64,000 bases of DNA, taken from NCBI RefSeq assembly GCF_024158915.1, contig NZ_JAMZGF010000005.1:89806-153805 (forward strand), given 5' to 3'. Every line of letters begins with the position of its first letter. Position 1 is the stretch's first letter. This document shows, piece after piece, positions 8,844-16,461 of this stretch. The translations under genes and the position numbers were made by a program. This stretch comes from Chryseobacterium sp. S0630 (lineage in GTDB: Bacteria > Bacteroidota > Bacteroidia > Flavobacteriales > Weeksellaceae). The notes beneath the pieces are model-generated. The model was not told where the DNA came from, made no database searches, and was given only the letters and a program-made list of their open reading frames with translations.

Positions 8844-9256
8844 CTTAATCTTTGTTCTAAAAAATTCTGCAATATGATTGTTGCACTTACTTTATCTATT
8901 AATCCTTTTTCCTGCCTCTTTTTCTTGTTTTTTCCACTTTGGGAAATAAAAAATGAAGCCATTTTGGAGGTAAACCTTTCATCAAAACGATGAACTGCAA
9001 TATCGGAAAATTCTTTTTTAAATTCTTCTATGAATTTTAAAATATCGGTTTCCACTTCAGAAACATTTCCTTTCAAATCTATGGGAAGCCCAACTACCAC
9101 TTCATCTACCTTGTTTTCATTGAAATATTTTTTCAAAAATTCCATTAAAGAACGGTTCTCTACAGTCTCCAGCCCACTGGCTATAATCTGCATATCATCG
9201 GTTGCAGCGATGCCACAACGAGCCTTTCCGTAGTCTATTGCAAGGATTTGTCCCAT
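8840..9256 (-). CDS. ruvX: Holliday junction resolvase RuvX (YqgF)
   Basis: A 138-residue RNase H-like nuclease, the YqgF/RuvX family, linked to Holliday junction resolution and pre-16S rRNA 5'-end processing. It shows the N-terminal AIDYGKARCGIA with the first catalytic Asp (D8), VVGLPIDLKG, RFDERFTSK with the Glu, and a C-terminal KVSATIILQNFL segment. First gene of a minus-strand operon with def (4-base overlap). A -7 box only 7 bases before the ATG implies a very short leader. Confidence 0.95.
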   Translation of the reverse strand: MGQILAIDYGKARCGIAATDDMQIIASGLETVENRSLMEFLKKYFNENKVDEVVVGLPIDLKGNVSEVETDILKFIEEFKKEFSDIAVHRFDERFTSKMASFFISQSGKNKKKRQEKGLIDKVSATIILQNFLEQRLR

Positions 9257-9263
9257 AAGTTTG

Positions 9264-9271
9264 CAAATTTA
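9264..9271 (-). promoter_or_regulatory. -7 box of ruvX (TAAATTTG)
   Basis: TAAATTTG on the minus strand, 7 bases before the ruvX ATG at 9256; a transcript from it would be nearly leaderless. Confidence 0.5.
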
Positions 9272-9371
9272 GTAAAATTTACTGATTTTATTCATAACGC
9301 AGTTTTTTTATATAAATCATGTTTTATTCCATTATTTTTTTTATAATTTTAATCTTCCAAAAAACAATTAT

Positions 9372-9848
9372 ATGAAGAAACTCATCCTCGTTAGACATGC
9401 AAAAAGCGACTGGCCGGAGGAAACGGAGGACTTTGACAGACCTTTGGCAGACAAAGGTTTGGAGGATGCTATGCACATGTCCAGATTCCTGAAAAGCAAT
9501 AATATTTCTATAGACCATTTTGTATCGAGCCCTGCGGTTCGTGCACTGAATACCTGTAAAATCTTTAATCAGGCCTATCAGCTGAAATGTTCTACTGATG
9601 AAAAACTATATAACCCTTCGGAAAGAAGCTTTGAATCTGTAATTTATGATCTGGATGACAACCTGAATTCAGTTGCCTTCTTCTCTCACAATAATGGAAT
9701 TTCCAATTTTGCCAATTCCATTTCTGAGGATATTTTCCATTTTCCCACTTGCGGAGTTGCCGGTTTTGAAGTAGACTGTGAATCCTGGGCAGAATTCGAC
9801 GGTGCTAAAAAGAAACTTCTTTTCTTTTATGAACCAGGGAAAATATAA
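9372..9848 (+). CDS. sixA: SixA-type histidine phosphatase
   Basis: A 158-residue histidine phosphatase superfamily protein like SixA, which dephosphorylates phospho-histidine in HPt domains. It begins MKKLILVRHAKSDW, with the RHA(K) phosphate-binding triad (R8, H9), then DRPLADKG, SSPAVRALNT (conserved Arg) and FFSHNNGI with the second His. The length is right for the short SixA class. Plus-strand gene divergent from ruvX. Its 3' end overlaps the next gene by 20 bases. The exact substrate is not shown by the sequence. Confidence 0.85.
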   Translation: MKKLILVRHAKSDWPEETEDFDRPLADKGLEDAMHMSRFLKSNNISIDHFVSSPAVRALNTCKIFNQAYQLKCSTDEKLYNPSERSFESVIYDLDDNLNSVAFFSHNNGISNFANSISEDIFHFPTCGVAGFEVDCESWAEFDGAKKKLLFFYEPGKI

Positions 9849-10722
9849 TTTCACTTTTCTATTTTTTTATGTCACAATAATTACGCTTCTTTTCTCTTGC
9901 CAGAAACAGAAGAAAAGTTACTATGAATCTATTGCACTGAATGATATCAAACTTTCCTCTTCTCCAAAACCCGGAAGCTGGCGGTATAATCATGATGAGC
10001 ATTTCCAGACATTTGAAGATTTTCAAAAATTAAAAAAGATAAAACCTGTATCTGGAAAAAACACTATTTATCTTCAGCCCATCGGGAAATTTGATGAACT
10101 TCAGAAAAAAGAAATAACACTTACTCAACAATATTTGAAAAACTATTATCAGCTGGAGACAAAAGTACTTCCTGTTTTATCAAACAGTATTTTCCCCAGC
10201 AATGTCAAAAGAATTTCAAAAGAAGGGAATGAACAGATTCTTGCAGGATATGTACTGGACAGCATTCTGATCAAAAGAAAACCAAAAGACGCTGTAGTAC
10301 TGATGGGAATTACCGAAAAAGATCTTTTCCCAAAACCGGAGTGGAACTATGTTTTCGGACTGGCTTCTTATGAAAATGGTGTAGGAGTAACTTCGATGTA
10401 CAGATTTGCAGGTGGTCATTTAACTGATTCTAATTTTAATGAAAGTCTTCTAAGATTAATAAAAATCAGTTCACATGAAATTGGTCACATGTTTGGAATC
10501 AGCCATTGTCTGAATGCTAATTGCGTGATGAATGGAACCAATTCATTAACTGAAACTGATTATCATCTTGCCAGAGCCTGTTCGTTATGCCAAAGAAAAT
10601 TGAATTCAAGCATACATTACAACAATAAAAAAAGATTACTTGAACTAAAAAATTTCTTTGAAAAGCAACATCTTAACACAGAGCTTACTTTAGCAAATCA
10701 GGACCTGAATCTTGTGCAATAA
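9829..10722 (+). CDS. archaemetzincin-type metalloprotease (lipoprotein)
   Basis: A 297-residue predicted zinc protease of the archaemetzincin family. The signature is clear: HEIGHMFGISHC (216-227), C232-V-M234, then C251-S-L-C254. His216, His220 and His226 bind the catalytic zinc, Glu217 is the catalytic base, and four cysteines bind a structural zinc. The N-terminus has a membrane segment with the lipobox LLFSC, so it is probably a lipoprotein facing the periplasm or surface. Start ATG 9829, inside the sixA 3' end, is chosen over 9778 because it gives a proper signal peptide and a 20-base rather than 71-base overlap. The overlap suggests translational coupling with sixA. Confidence 0.85.
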   Translation: MNQGKYNFTFLFFYVTIITLLFSCQKQKKSYYESIALNDIKLSSSPKPGSWRYNHDEHFQTFEDFQKLKKIKPVSGKNTIYLQPIGKFDELQKKEITLTQQYLKNYYQLETKVLPVLSNSIFPSNVKRISKEGNEQILAGYVLDSILIKRKPKDAVVLMGITEKDLFPKPEWNYVFGLASYENGVGVTSMYRFAGGHLTDSNFNESLLRLIKISSHEIGHMFGISHCLNANCVMNGTNSLTETDYHLARACSLCQRKLNSSIHYNNKKRLLELKNFFEKQHLNTELTLANQDLNLVQ

Positions 10723-10749
10723 ACCAATATATCTTTTACCGACTGCTTA

Positions 10750-10830
10750 TTCCCCTCCACCGGAGGGGTGGCAAAAAATTTATTTTTTGACGGGGTGGTT
10801 ATCTTCAGCTAAAGCCCGTTTCCTATTAAA
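10750..10830 (+). repeat. dispersed repeat, copy 1 (GGGGTGG element)
   Basis: The unit has a CCCCTCC...GGAGGGG hairpin followed by GTGGC, an A/T spacer and GACGGGGTGGTT. A second copy, inverted, is at 35171-35225. The adjoining GCTAAAGCCCGTTTC segment (10809-10823) recurs at 34620-34640. It fills the gap 10723-10965, which holds no credible gene. Confidence 0.75.
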
Positions 10831-10910
10831 TTATATCAGTTCTAATTTTCAATCATTATTAAAATCAGTGTTATCTGTGAATAAATTAGTGGCATTCGTA
10901 GTTAACAAAC

Positions 10911-10945
10911 AAAAAAGAACAGACCGAAGCCCATTCTTTTTAATA
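10911..10945 (-). terminator. intrinsic terminator of the serine hydrolase gene
   Basis: On the minus strand AAAAAGAA pairs with TTCTTTTTT around a G-U-rich stem capped by a TTCG tetraloop; the T-run follows. Confidence 0.65.
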
Positions 10946-10965
10946 TTTTTCTAAGATTTTATCTT

Positions 10966-12510
10966 TTACTTTCTTTTCAAATCCAGATCATCAAAATCAA
11001 AACTGAAATCCGTCACATCAGAGATCGCTTTCAATTTTGCAGATTCTGCTTTTCCGTTTTCATCATAGCTGAAAATAATGTAGGCATCCGCATCATAACT
11101 TCTGTCGTCCCATTTGATGATGAAAGAATTATTGGAATAAGGAAGCAATTCTCCTTTTAATCTTGGTGAATTTTTACATGAAATTCTGTAGGTATTTCCC
11201 TGCTGGGCAATGTCTACATCACCAAACCAAACATCGTTATACGTTCCTGTGAACTGCTCTGCTTTTGGTTGCAGCGCTTTTTCTTTTTTGAAGGCTTCAG
11301 ACTTTGCAAAAGCATCTTTCTTCTGTTTGTTGAATTCAGCTTCCATTTTAGACATTCTGTCACCATAGGTTTTCAGCCAGTTTCTGTCGGTAACCCCAAG
11401 ATAAGAATCTTTCACGGTATTGGTAATCGTGTTGAAGGCTGCTCCTGATTGCTGATTTGTCAAGACTACAATTCCCAACTTCATATCAGGAATTAAAGTA
11501 AACTGTGTAACCGTTCCAATCAAACCACCGGTATGTTGTACTTGCTTATGCCCTTTTACATCACTCAGAAACCATCCTAAACCATATCCGTAAAAACTTG
11601 TATCATATGGATTTTTTGCAGCCACTCTATCTGGAATTTGCAAGCTCCATAACTGTTGTACATTCTTATCAGAAACCAGCTTTTTACCATCTTTTGTAGT
11701 GAAGTTATTTAAAAGACATTCTGCCCAGGTTGTCATATCTTTGATATTACTCATGATTCCTCCAGCTGCATTGCCTGTCTCATTCCAGTCATGAGGAACA
11801 GCAATTGCTTTTCCGTCTACCGGAGCGTGTGCGTCAATTTTGTTTGCTGTAGCTTTTGCTCTGTTGTAGCTTCCGAAACTTGAAGTCATGCCTACAGGTT
11901 TCATAATTCTTTGCTCAATAAACTCTGCCCAGCTTAATCCGGAAACTCTGTGAATGACTTCTCCGGCCACAATAAACATGATATTGTTATAATCTAATTT
12001 TGTTCTGAAAGGATTCTCCGGTTTCAGGTATCTCACATTGTGAACGATATCATTAACAGTTAAATTTCCTCCTTCCGGAAAAAACATTAGATCTCCCTGT
12101 CCAAGTCCTAATCCAGCTCTGTGAGTGATAAGATCTTTGATCGTTACATTCTGAGAAACGTAAGGATCATACATTTGAAACTCAGGAATATATTTTGAAA
12201 CTTTATCATCCCAGTTCAGTTTTCCTTCATCTGCTAAGATGGCTAATGCTGTACAGGTAAAGCCTTTTGAGTTGGAAGCAATCCCTACTAGCGTATTGTC
12301 ATCCATCGGCTGCTTTGTTGTAAGAGAACGTACACCAAACCCTTTGGAATAGATCATTTTTCCATCTTTCACAATTCCTACCGACATTCCCGGTACATCA
12401 AAGGTTTTCAGGGTATTTTGGATCAGTTCATCCAGTTTTTTTTCTTCCACCTGCGCATTGGCCAATCCAACGGTCAAAAGAAAAATGAAAAAAGAAAGTT
12501 TACGTTTCAT
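10966..12510 (-). CDS. serine hydrolase, beta-lactamase class C fold
   Basis: A 514-residue secreted protein of the beta-lactamase/penicillin-binding (S12) family. A signal peptide (KLSFFIFLLTVGLANAQ) precedes the enzyme domain: SxxK at S79-N-S-K82 with nucleophile and base, YNN near 173-175, and HTGG near 325 in place of KTG, as in class C-like peptidases and esterases. The C-terminal 110 residues (from QPKAEQFTGTYND) look like the DUF3471-type beta domain that often follows. Likely acts in the periplasm on D-amino-acid peptides or esters; resistance activity cannot be inferred. Single gene, minus strand. Confidence 0.88.
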   Translation of the reverse strand: MKRKLSFFIFLLTVGLANAQVEEKKLDELIQNTLKTFDVPGMSVGIVKDGKMIYSKGFGVRSLTTKQPMDDNTLVGIASNSKGFTCTALAILADEGKLNWDDKVSKYIPEFQMYDPYVSQNVTIKDLITHRAGLGLGQGDLMFFPEGGNLTVNDIVHNVRYLKPENPFRTKLDYNNIMFIVAGEVIHRVSGLSWAEFIEQRIMKPVGMTSSFGSYNRAKATANKIDAHAPVDGKAIAVPHDWNETGNAAGGIMSNIKDMTTWAECLLNNFTTKDGKKLVSDKNVQQLWSLQIPDRVAAKNPYDTSFYGYGLGWFLSDVKGHKQVQHTGGLIGTVTQFTLIPDMKLGIVVLTNQQSGAAFNTITNTVKDSYLGVTDRNWLKTYGDRMSKMEAEFNKQKKDAFAKSEAFKKEKALQPKAEQFTGTYNDVWFGDVDIAQQGNTYRISCKNSPRLKGELLPYSNNSFIIKWDDRSYDADAYIIFSYDENGKAESAKLKAISDVTDFSFDFDDLDLKRK

Positions 12511-12597
12511 TGTTTATTTTAATTTTCCCAAATTTACTAAATATTACGCATGCTAATTTTAGCCGTGCTAAAACTTTACGATAAATCAGCAGTATTC

Positions 12598-13065
12598 ATG
12601 AAAAAGCCTATTTGTATCTGTATTTTCTCTCTTTTCGCAATCAGTGGTATCAAAGCCCAGGACAGAACTTCCAATCCTTTACTTTTACAGACCTGGAATC
12701 TCAGTAAAATGGACACCTATATTTATACCTATGAAAAACAGGATGGTTTTGAAGCAAGAAGAGAAGGAATAAGATTTCAGAAAAATGGAAAAATCACAGG
12801 AAATCTGATTAAATCTACCTTAAGATATGATACCCTGGAAGAACCTGTAAATAAAAAAAATGAAAAGCCAGACCGTTATATCGGGAGCTGGAAAAAAGCT
12901 TCAGATTCTACAGTGACGTTAGTTTTCCCTTCTAATACCAATATGACCGGTACTTTTGTTATTTCAAAGCTTACAGAGAATCAACTGAAACTGAAAAAGG
13001 TTTTCAGCGCAGATATTGAAAAGAAAATGGATTCTATCAGAAAAACAAAAAATATTACTGATTAG
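12598..13065 (+). CDS. secreted hypothetical protein
   Basis: A 155-residue protein with a signal peptide (MKKPICICIFSLFAISGIKAQ). The mature part has NPLLLQTWNLSKMDTYIYTY and KNGKITG, a pattern like lipocalin-like Bacteroidetes proteins that begin with L-x-G-x-W, but the match is too weak to assign. Start ATG 12598 is chosen over 12550 because it begins exactly at the signal peptide. It is divergent from the serine hydrolase and 58 bases upstream of another small secreted protein. Confidence 0.65.
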   Translation: MKKPICICIFSLFAISGIKAQDRTSNPLLLQTWNLSKMDTYIYTYEKQDGFEARREGIRFQKNGKITGNLIKSTLRYDTLEEPVNKKNEKPDRYIGSWKKASDSTVTLVFPSNTNMTGTFVISKLTENQLKLKKVFSADIEKKMDSIRKTKNITD

Positions 13066-13094
13066 GATCTCCTGTGAATTGATAAAAGCTTCTT

Positions 13095-13102
13095 TATATT
13101 TG
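13095..13102 (+). promoter_or_regulatory. -7 box (TATATTTG)
   Basis: TATATTTG, 21 bases before the ATG at 13124; matches TAnnTTTG. Confidence 0.45.
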
Positions 13103-13123
13103 CAGTCTTAAAAAAATAGTAAA

Positions 13124-13573
13124 ATGACAGTTAACAGATTATTGACTTTCTTCTTATTGATGATAAGCTGTAATTTATACTTCTCTCAGGATGTAACCAT
13201 CAAAGACGATAAAGTTTTACTGGATGGAAAACAGATCCTGAAAGCTGAAAAGATCAATGTAGCACAATATTCATTTTTCTCCATGAAAGATGATGAGGAA
13301 GTTCTTCTTTACAGATATATGGATAATGAAACGCCAAGTTATGTAAGTGATGATTATTTTATCCTGAATTTTCTGACAGAAAAGGTAAAGGTAGAATCTA
13401 CTGATATCGGTAAAATTGCCAATTTTATGAATTCTAAAAAAGGGATGGAAAAGCTGGTGAAATGGTTATTGAAAGAAAGAGTCATTAATCATGACGGAGC
13501 ACTGAATCCCGACCGTGTAGCCATTTTCAAAGATAAATACAACGAAAACATTACTGAAAGAACCCTTAGATAA
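13124..13573 (+). CDS. secreted hypothetical protein
   Basis: A 149-residue protein with a signal peptide ending near LYFSQ. The mature part (DVTIKDDKVLLDGKQILKAE, then FILNFLTEKV) has two-strand repeats and a basic C-terminus. I recognise no family. Its stop codon shares one base with the ATG of the next gene (TAATG at 13571-13575), so the two are translationally coupled. Confidence 0.65.
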   Translation: MTVNRLLTFFLLMISCNLYFSQDVTIKDDKVLLDGKQILKAEKINVAQYSFFSMKDDEEVLLYRYMDNETPSYVSDDYFILNFLTEKVKVESTDIGKIANFMNSKKGMEKLVKWLLKERVINHDGALNPDRVAIFKDKYNENITERTLR

Positions 13574-14070
13574 TGACAAAAGTTCTTCTCCTCTCCGACT
13601 CTCATTCTTATATTGATGACCGAATTCTGGAATATGCTTCTCAGGCTGATGAAGTATGGCATTGCGGAGATTTCGGAAGTCTGGATGTGATTGAACAGCT
13701 TGAAAAAATAAAACCACTGAAGGGTGTTTACGGAAACATTGATGATGCTAAAATTCAGGCTGAATTTCCGGAAGTGAACCGTTTCTTTTGTGAAAAACTG
13801 GAAGTTTTGATGATCCATATCGGAGGTTATCCGGGAAAATATACTCCACTTACAAAAAAAGAAATTGCAGAAAAAGCTCCGAAATTATTTATTTCAGGAC
13901 ACTCTCATATTTTAAAAGCAATGTATGACGAGAAAAACAGCCTTCTTCATCTTAACCCGGGAGCTTGCGGTAAACAGGGCTGGCATAAAGTGAGAACTAT
14001 GATGCGCTTTGTGGTAGACGGTGAGGAAATCAAAGATCTGGAGGTCATTGAACTGGGACCAAGAGCCTGA
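13573..14070 (+). CDS. YfcE/MJ0936-type phosphodiesterase
   Basis: A 165-residue cytosolic metallophosphoesterase. Metal motifs are present in order: DSH (9-11), GDFG, GNID in place of GNHD, and GHSH near residue 114, followed by NPGACG. The GN(C/I)D variant is normal for the YfcE family. Likely hydrolyses phosphodiester bonds; the physiological substrate is unknown. Start codon overlaps the preceding stop by one base. Confidence 0.9.
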   Translation: MTKVLLLSDSHSYIDDRILEYASQADEVWHCGDFGSLDVIEQLEKIKPLKGVYGNIDDAKIQAEFPEVNRFFCEKLEVLMIHIGGYPGKYTPLTKKEIAEKAPKLFISGHSHILKAMYDEKNSLLHLNPGACGKQGWHKVRTMMRFVVDGEEIKDLEVIELGPRA

Positions 14071-14073
14071 CGG

Positions 14074-14105
14074 GGTGAGAGGGTTTGAGAATTTGAGAGT
14101 TTGTG
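14074..14105 (+). repeat. period-8 tandem array
   Basis: Four 8-base units with consensus RGTTTGAG (GGTGAGAG, GGTTTGAG, AATTTGAG, AGTTTGTG) begin 3 bases after a stop codon. The TTTG of the last unit is placed as the -33 box of the next promoter. Confidence 0.7.
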
Positions 14106-14131
14106 TTCATCCATTTTACTTTCTACCTTTG
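14100..14131 (+). promoter_or_regulatory. promoter of the Smr-domain gene
   Basis: TTTG (14100-14103), a 20-base spacer and TACCTTTG (14124-14131) match the Bacteroidetes -33/-7 consensus with normal spacing; the best promoter in the window. Confidence 0.65.
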
Positions 14132-14165
14132 CAGAAATATTGGGTTCAGATAAGTCTTAAAAATT

Positions 14166-14660
14166 ATGAAGATCGGCGATAAGGTTTCGGTAGTAGATGA
14201 AGATTTAAACGGAGTAATTACTTCCGTGAAGGGAAATATTGTCGTTTTTAAAGATGAATATGGTTTTACTCATCAATACCCTAAAGAAAAACTGGTTCCT
14301 AAAGATGCTGATCTTTATGAAAATATCAGAGTCGTAAGAAAAGCGGAACCTAAAAAAAATATTTCTAAGAAACATCAGAAAAATCATTTGGTTTTAGACC
14401 TGCATTTTCATAATTTGGTAAAGAATCCCAATGATTATGACAGTTTTGAAAGATTGTTTATTCAAAAGGAAAAACTGATTGAAGTGATTGAGTTTTGCAG
14501 AAAAAACAACCTGAAGAGACTGGAAATTGTTCACGGCATTGGTGACGGGACTTTGCAGAGGATGGTTCGGGATGTATTGGAAAGCCAGGTCAATATTGAT
14601 TTTTATAATAAGGAAATACTTCACCATCAATCGGGTGCGGTAATGGTAGAATTTCACTAA
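14166..14660 (+). CDS. Smr-domain protein
   Basis: A 164-residue cytosolic protein. Residues 1-55 form a small beta domain (MKIGDKVSVVDEDLNGVITS, KDEYGFTHQYP) like the KOW/DUF2027-type domain that precedes Smr in Bacteroidetes. Residues 75-164 are an Smr domain with LDLHFH (DLHG-like) and HGIGDGTL, replacing the usual HGxGxGxL, a likely nuclease or nucleic-acid-binding site. This is a stand-alone Smr, not MutS2. A good promoter lies at 14100-14131. Confidence 0.82.
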   Translation: MKIGDKVSVVDEDLNGVITSVKGNIVVFKDEYGFTHQYPKEKLVPKDADLYENIRVVRKAEPKKNISKKHQKNHLVLDLHFHNLVKNPNDYDSFERLFIQKEKLIEVIEFCRKNNLKRLEIVHGIGDGTLQRMVRDVLESQVNIDFYNKEILHHQSGAVMVEFH

Positions 14661-14665
14661 ATTTG
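14658..14665 (+). promoter_or_regulatory. -7 box (TAAATTTG) for the DUF3822 gene
   Basis: TAAATTTG overlaps the Smr gene stop codon, 13 bases before ATG 14679. No clear -33 is seen; the gene may also be read through from the Smr promoter. Confidence 0.4.
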
Positions 14666-14678
14666 CAGGAATTGAAAT

Positions 14679-15395
14679 ATGAACGTACTTAATTTACTTT
14701 TTACCAAAGACGGATTGATTTGCCAGATTGTTAAAAACAAAAACATTCTGGAGGAAAAGTCTTATTTCGTTACTGAAGAGACACCAGCCAATCTTATTGA
14801 ACAAAAGCTGGACGAGGTTCTTATTAAGCAGCGCTATGAAGAAATCCATGTGATTTCAGCATTGAATCACTTCACCCTGATGCCGGAAGGTTTTTCCGAG
14901 CATGATGCAGGATTTGACCTGATTGCTTTCAACGCTCCCACAGACAGAGAAAAGGAAGAACTGATGCTTTCTATCAACAAGAAATTCAACATTCAGTTTT
15001 ATTATACTTTCCCGAAAAATTACTATAAAAAAATAAAGGAACTGGCGATACCGGCTCATTTTAATTTCTCCGGAGAAAAGTTTCTAAGTTCTGTCAATAA
15101 TAAAGCAGGTAAAGAAATTCACATCAATCTGTATCATAATCAGTGTGAGTTTTTTGCGATTGATAATAAAAAAATCATTCTTTATAATAATCTGGATGTG
15201 AATTCTGAAGTAGATTTCCTTTACTTCATTATGTTTACATTGAGCAAGATCGGTTTCGGAATCAATGAAACCACCTTTTATGCTTATGGAGAAACTACGG
15301 AAAATGAAACGTTTATTTCCGAACTTCAGAAATTTGTTAAAAACCTGAAAATTGTTTTTGACAATATTCCCAACAAGAATTTTATACTTAACTAG
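14679..15395 (+). CDS. DUF3822 family protein
   Basis: A 238-residue cytosolic protein matching the DUF3822 family of Bacteroidetes, an actin/HSP70-like ATPase-fold relative without the full nucleotide site. Typical parts are HVISALNHFTLMPEGF near residue 60-75, HINLYHNQCEFFAI, and NSEVDFLYFIMFTLSKIG. In this group it often sits directly before rsmD, as here (rsmD starts 65 bases downstream). Function unknown. Confidence 0.8.
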   Translation: MNVLNLLFTKDGLICQIVKNKNILEEKSYFVTEETPANLIEQKLDEVLIKQRYEEIHVISALNHFTLMPEGFSEHDAGFDLIAFNAPTDREKEELMLSINKKFNIQFYYTFPKNYYKKIKELAIPAHFNFSGEKFLSSVNNKAGKEIHINLYHNQCEFFAIDNKKIILYNNLDVNSEVDFLYFIMFTLSKIGFGINETTFYAYGETTENETFISELQKFVKNLKIVFDNIPNKNFILN

Positions 15396-15456
15396 GTTGC
15401 AGGCCGCAGGTAATAGTCACCTGCTCCCTATAATCTACAACCTAAACCCTAACAAA
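15394..15456. repeat. period-7 inverted array pair
   Basis: Units AGGTTGC, AGGCCGC, AGGTAAT (15394-15414) are followed by complementary-type units TATAATC, TACAACC, TAAACCC, TAACAAA (15429-15456). The register stays at 7 bases throughout and the two halves are roughly inverted. It fills the whole gap before rsmD. Confidence 0.65.
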
Positions 15457-15460
15457 AAAT

Positions 15461-16033
15461 ATGTTCAGAATCATATCAGGCAAATGGAAAGCCAAAAAAA
15501 TTGCCGCTCCTAAAAACTTTGAAGTAAGACCTACAACCGATTTTGCGAAAGAGGCTTTATTCAGCATTCTGGAAAACAAATACGATATGCAGTCGATTTC
15601 CGTGCTTGATCTTTTTGCAGGAATTGGCTCTATTACCTTTGAATTTGCTTCCAGAGGATGCCAGAATGTAACGTCTGTGGAATTGAATCCAAAGCATACC
15701 GCATTTATCAACTCCACTGCTTCTGAGCTTGACATGGCACTTCAGATCAATGTACAGAGAGGTGATGTTTTTGACTGGTTAAAAAAATTCAGAAATAAAA
15801 AATCGTTCGAAATTGTTTTTTCTGATGCTCCTTTTGAAATGGAAGAGAAAAAATACCACGAGCTGATTTCTCTGGTTTTAAACAATAAATACCTGAAAGA
15901 AAACGGAATTCTTATTGTAGAGCACCAAAGCCGTATGAAGCTTGAACATCCTAATTTAATAGATACCCGAAAATACGGAAACGTAAGTTTCAGTTTTTTT
16001 GAACCAAATAAAGAAGATAATCAGGAACTTTAA
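15461..16033 (+). CDS. rsmD: 16S rRNA m2G966 methyltransferase RsmD
   Basis: A 190-residue SAM-dependent methyltransferase that modifies the 16S rRNA. It begins MFRIISGKWKAKKI with RPTTDFAKEALFSIL, typical of RsmD, then DLFAGIGSI for SAM binding (about 49-57), VTSVELN and the catalytic motif IVFSDAPFEME. The family motif is (D/N)PPY/F; here it reads DAPF (see findings). Its last 4 bases overlap the convergent HxlR gene. Confidence 0.92.
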   Translation: MFRIISGKWKAKKIAAPKNFEVRPTTDFAKEALFSILENKYDMQSISVLDLFAGIGSITFEFASRGCQNVTSVELNPKHTAFINSTASELDMALQINVQRGDVFDWLKKFRNKKSFEIVFSDAPFEMEEKKYHELISLVLNNKYLKENGILIVEHQSRMKLEHPNLIDTRKYGNVSFSFFEPNKEDNQEL

Positions 16034-16377
16034 TTCCTGATTATTTTTTTTGATATTACGGGAGATTCTTCACCCCATTTTGTTATAGCTTCTAACACGG
16101 GTAAAAGTGTCTTTCCAAAGTCTGTCAATTCATATTCTACCACTAAAGGAGGTTTTTCCGTAAAAACTTTTCTGTCTACAATTCCGTCTTCTTCCAATTG
16201 TTTTAGCTGTAAACTCAACGTTCTTTCCGTAATGGTAGGAATGGATTTTCTTATCTCGTTATAACGCTTAGCTCCACCAATAAGATGGTGTAAAATTACT
16301 GCTTTCCACTTCCCTCCTATAAATTTCATTGTCACACTGGTACAGCAGGGATACGATTTATTATCTATTGTATACAT
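16030..16377 (-). CDS. HxlR-family (DUF24) transcriptional regulator
   Basis: A 115-residue winged-helix regulator. FIGGKWKAVILHHL starts the HxlR core, followed by RYNEIRKSIPTITERTLSLQLKQLEEDGIVDR, the recognition helix and wing. Cys11 lies 10 residues before GGKW, where redox-sensing members (HypR, YodB) have their conserved sensor Cys; a second Cys (12) is adjacent. It is divergent from a nitroreductase gene with an 84-base gap holding a perfect 15-bp inverted repeat. Regulation of both genes by thiol or quinone stress is inferred. Confidence 0.92.
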   Translation of the reverse strand: MYTIDNKSYPCCTSVTMKFIGGKWKAVILHHLIGGAKRYNEIRKSIPTITERTLSLQLKQLEEDGIVDRKVFTEKPPLVVEYELTDFGKTLLPVLEAITKWGEESPVISKKIIRN

Positions 16378-16380
16378 TTT

Positions 16381-16456
16381 TATACTATCATTTTTTACCG
16401 TTATTGCAAAGTTAAGAAACTTAAATTACTTTTGTAACTATAAAAATGATAGTATA
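16381..16456. promoter_or_regulatory. operator/promoter region between HxlR and nitroreductase genes
   Basis: A perfect 15-bp inverted repeat, TATACTATCATTTTT at 16381-16395 and its complement at 16442-16456, flanks a plus-strand promoter: TTG at 16404-16406 and TACTTTTG at 16427-16434 with 20-base spacing. The TTAC-TTTT-GTAA sequence at 16426-16437 is itself nearly palindromic and overlaps the -7 box. The half-site TACTAT resembles, from memory, DUF24-family operators such as that of YodB. Confidence 0.65.
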
Positions 16457-16461
16457 AAATT

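Noticed and set aside
10712..10954. 80-residue open frame
   Set aside because: It runs through the dispersed GGGGTGG repeat, has no promoter or family resemblance, and overlaps the end of the archaemetzincin gene.
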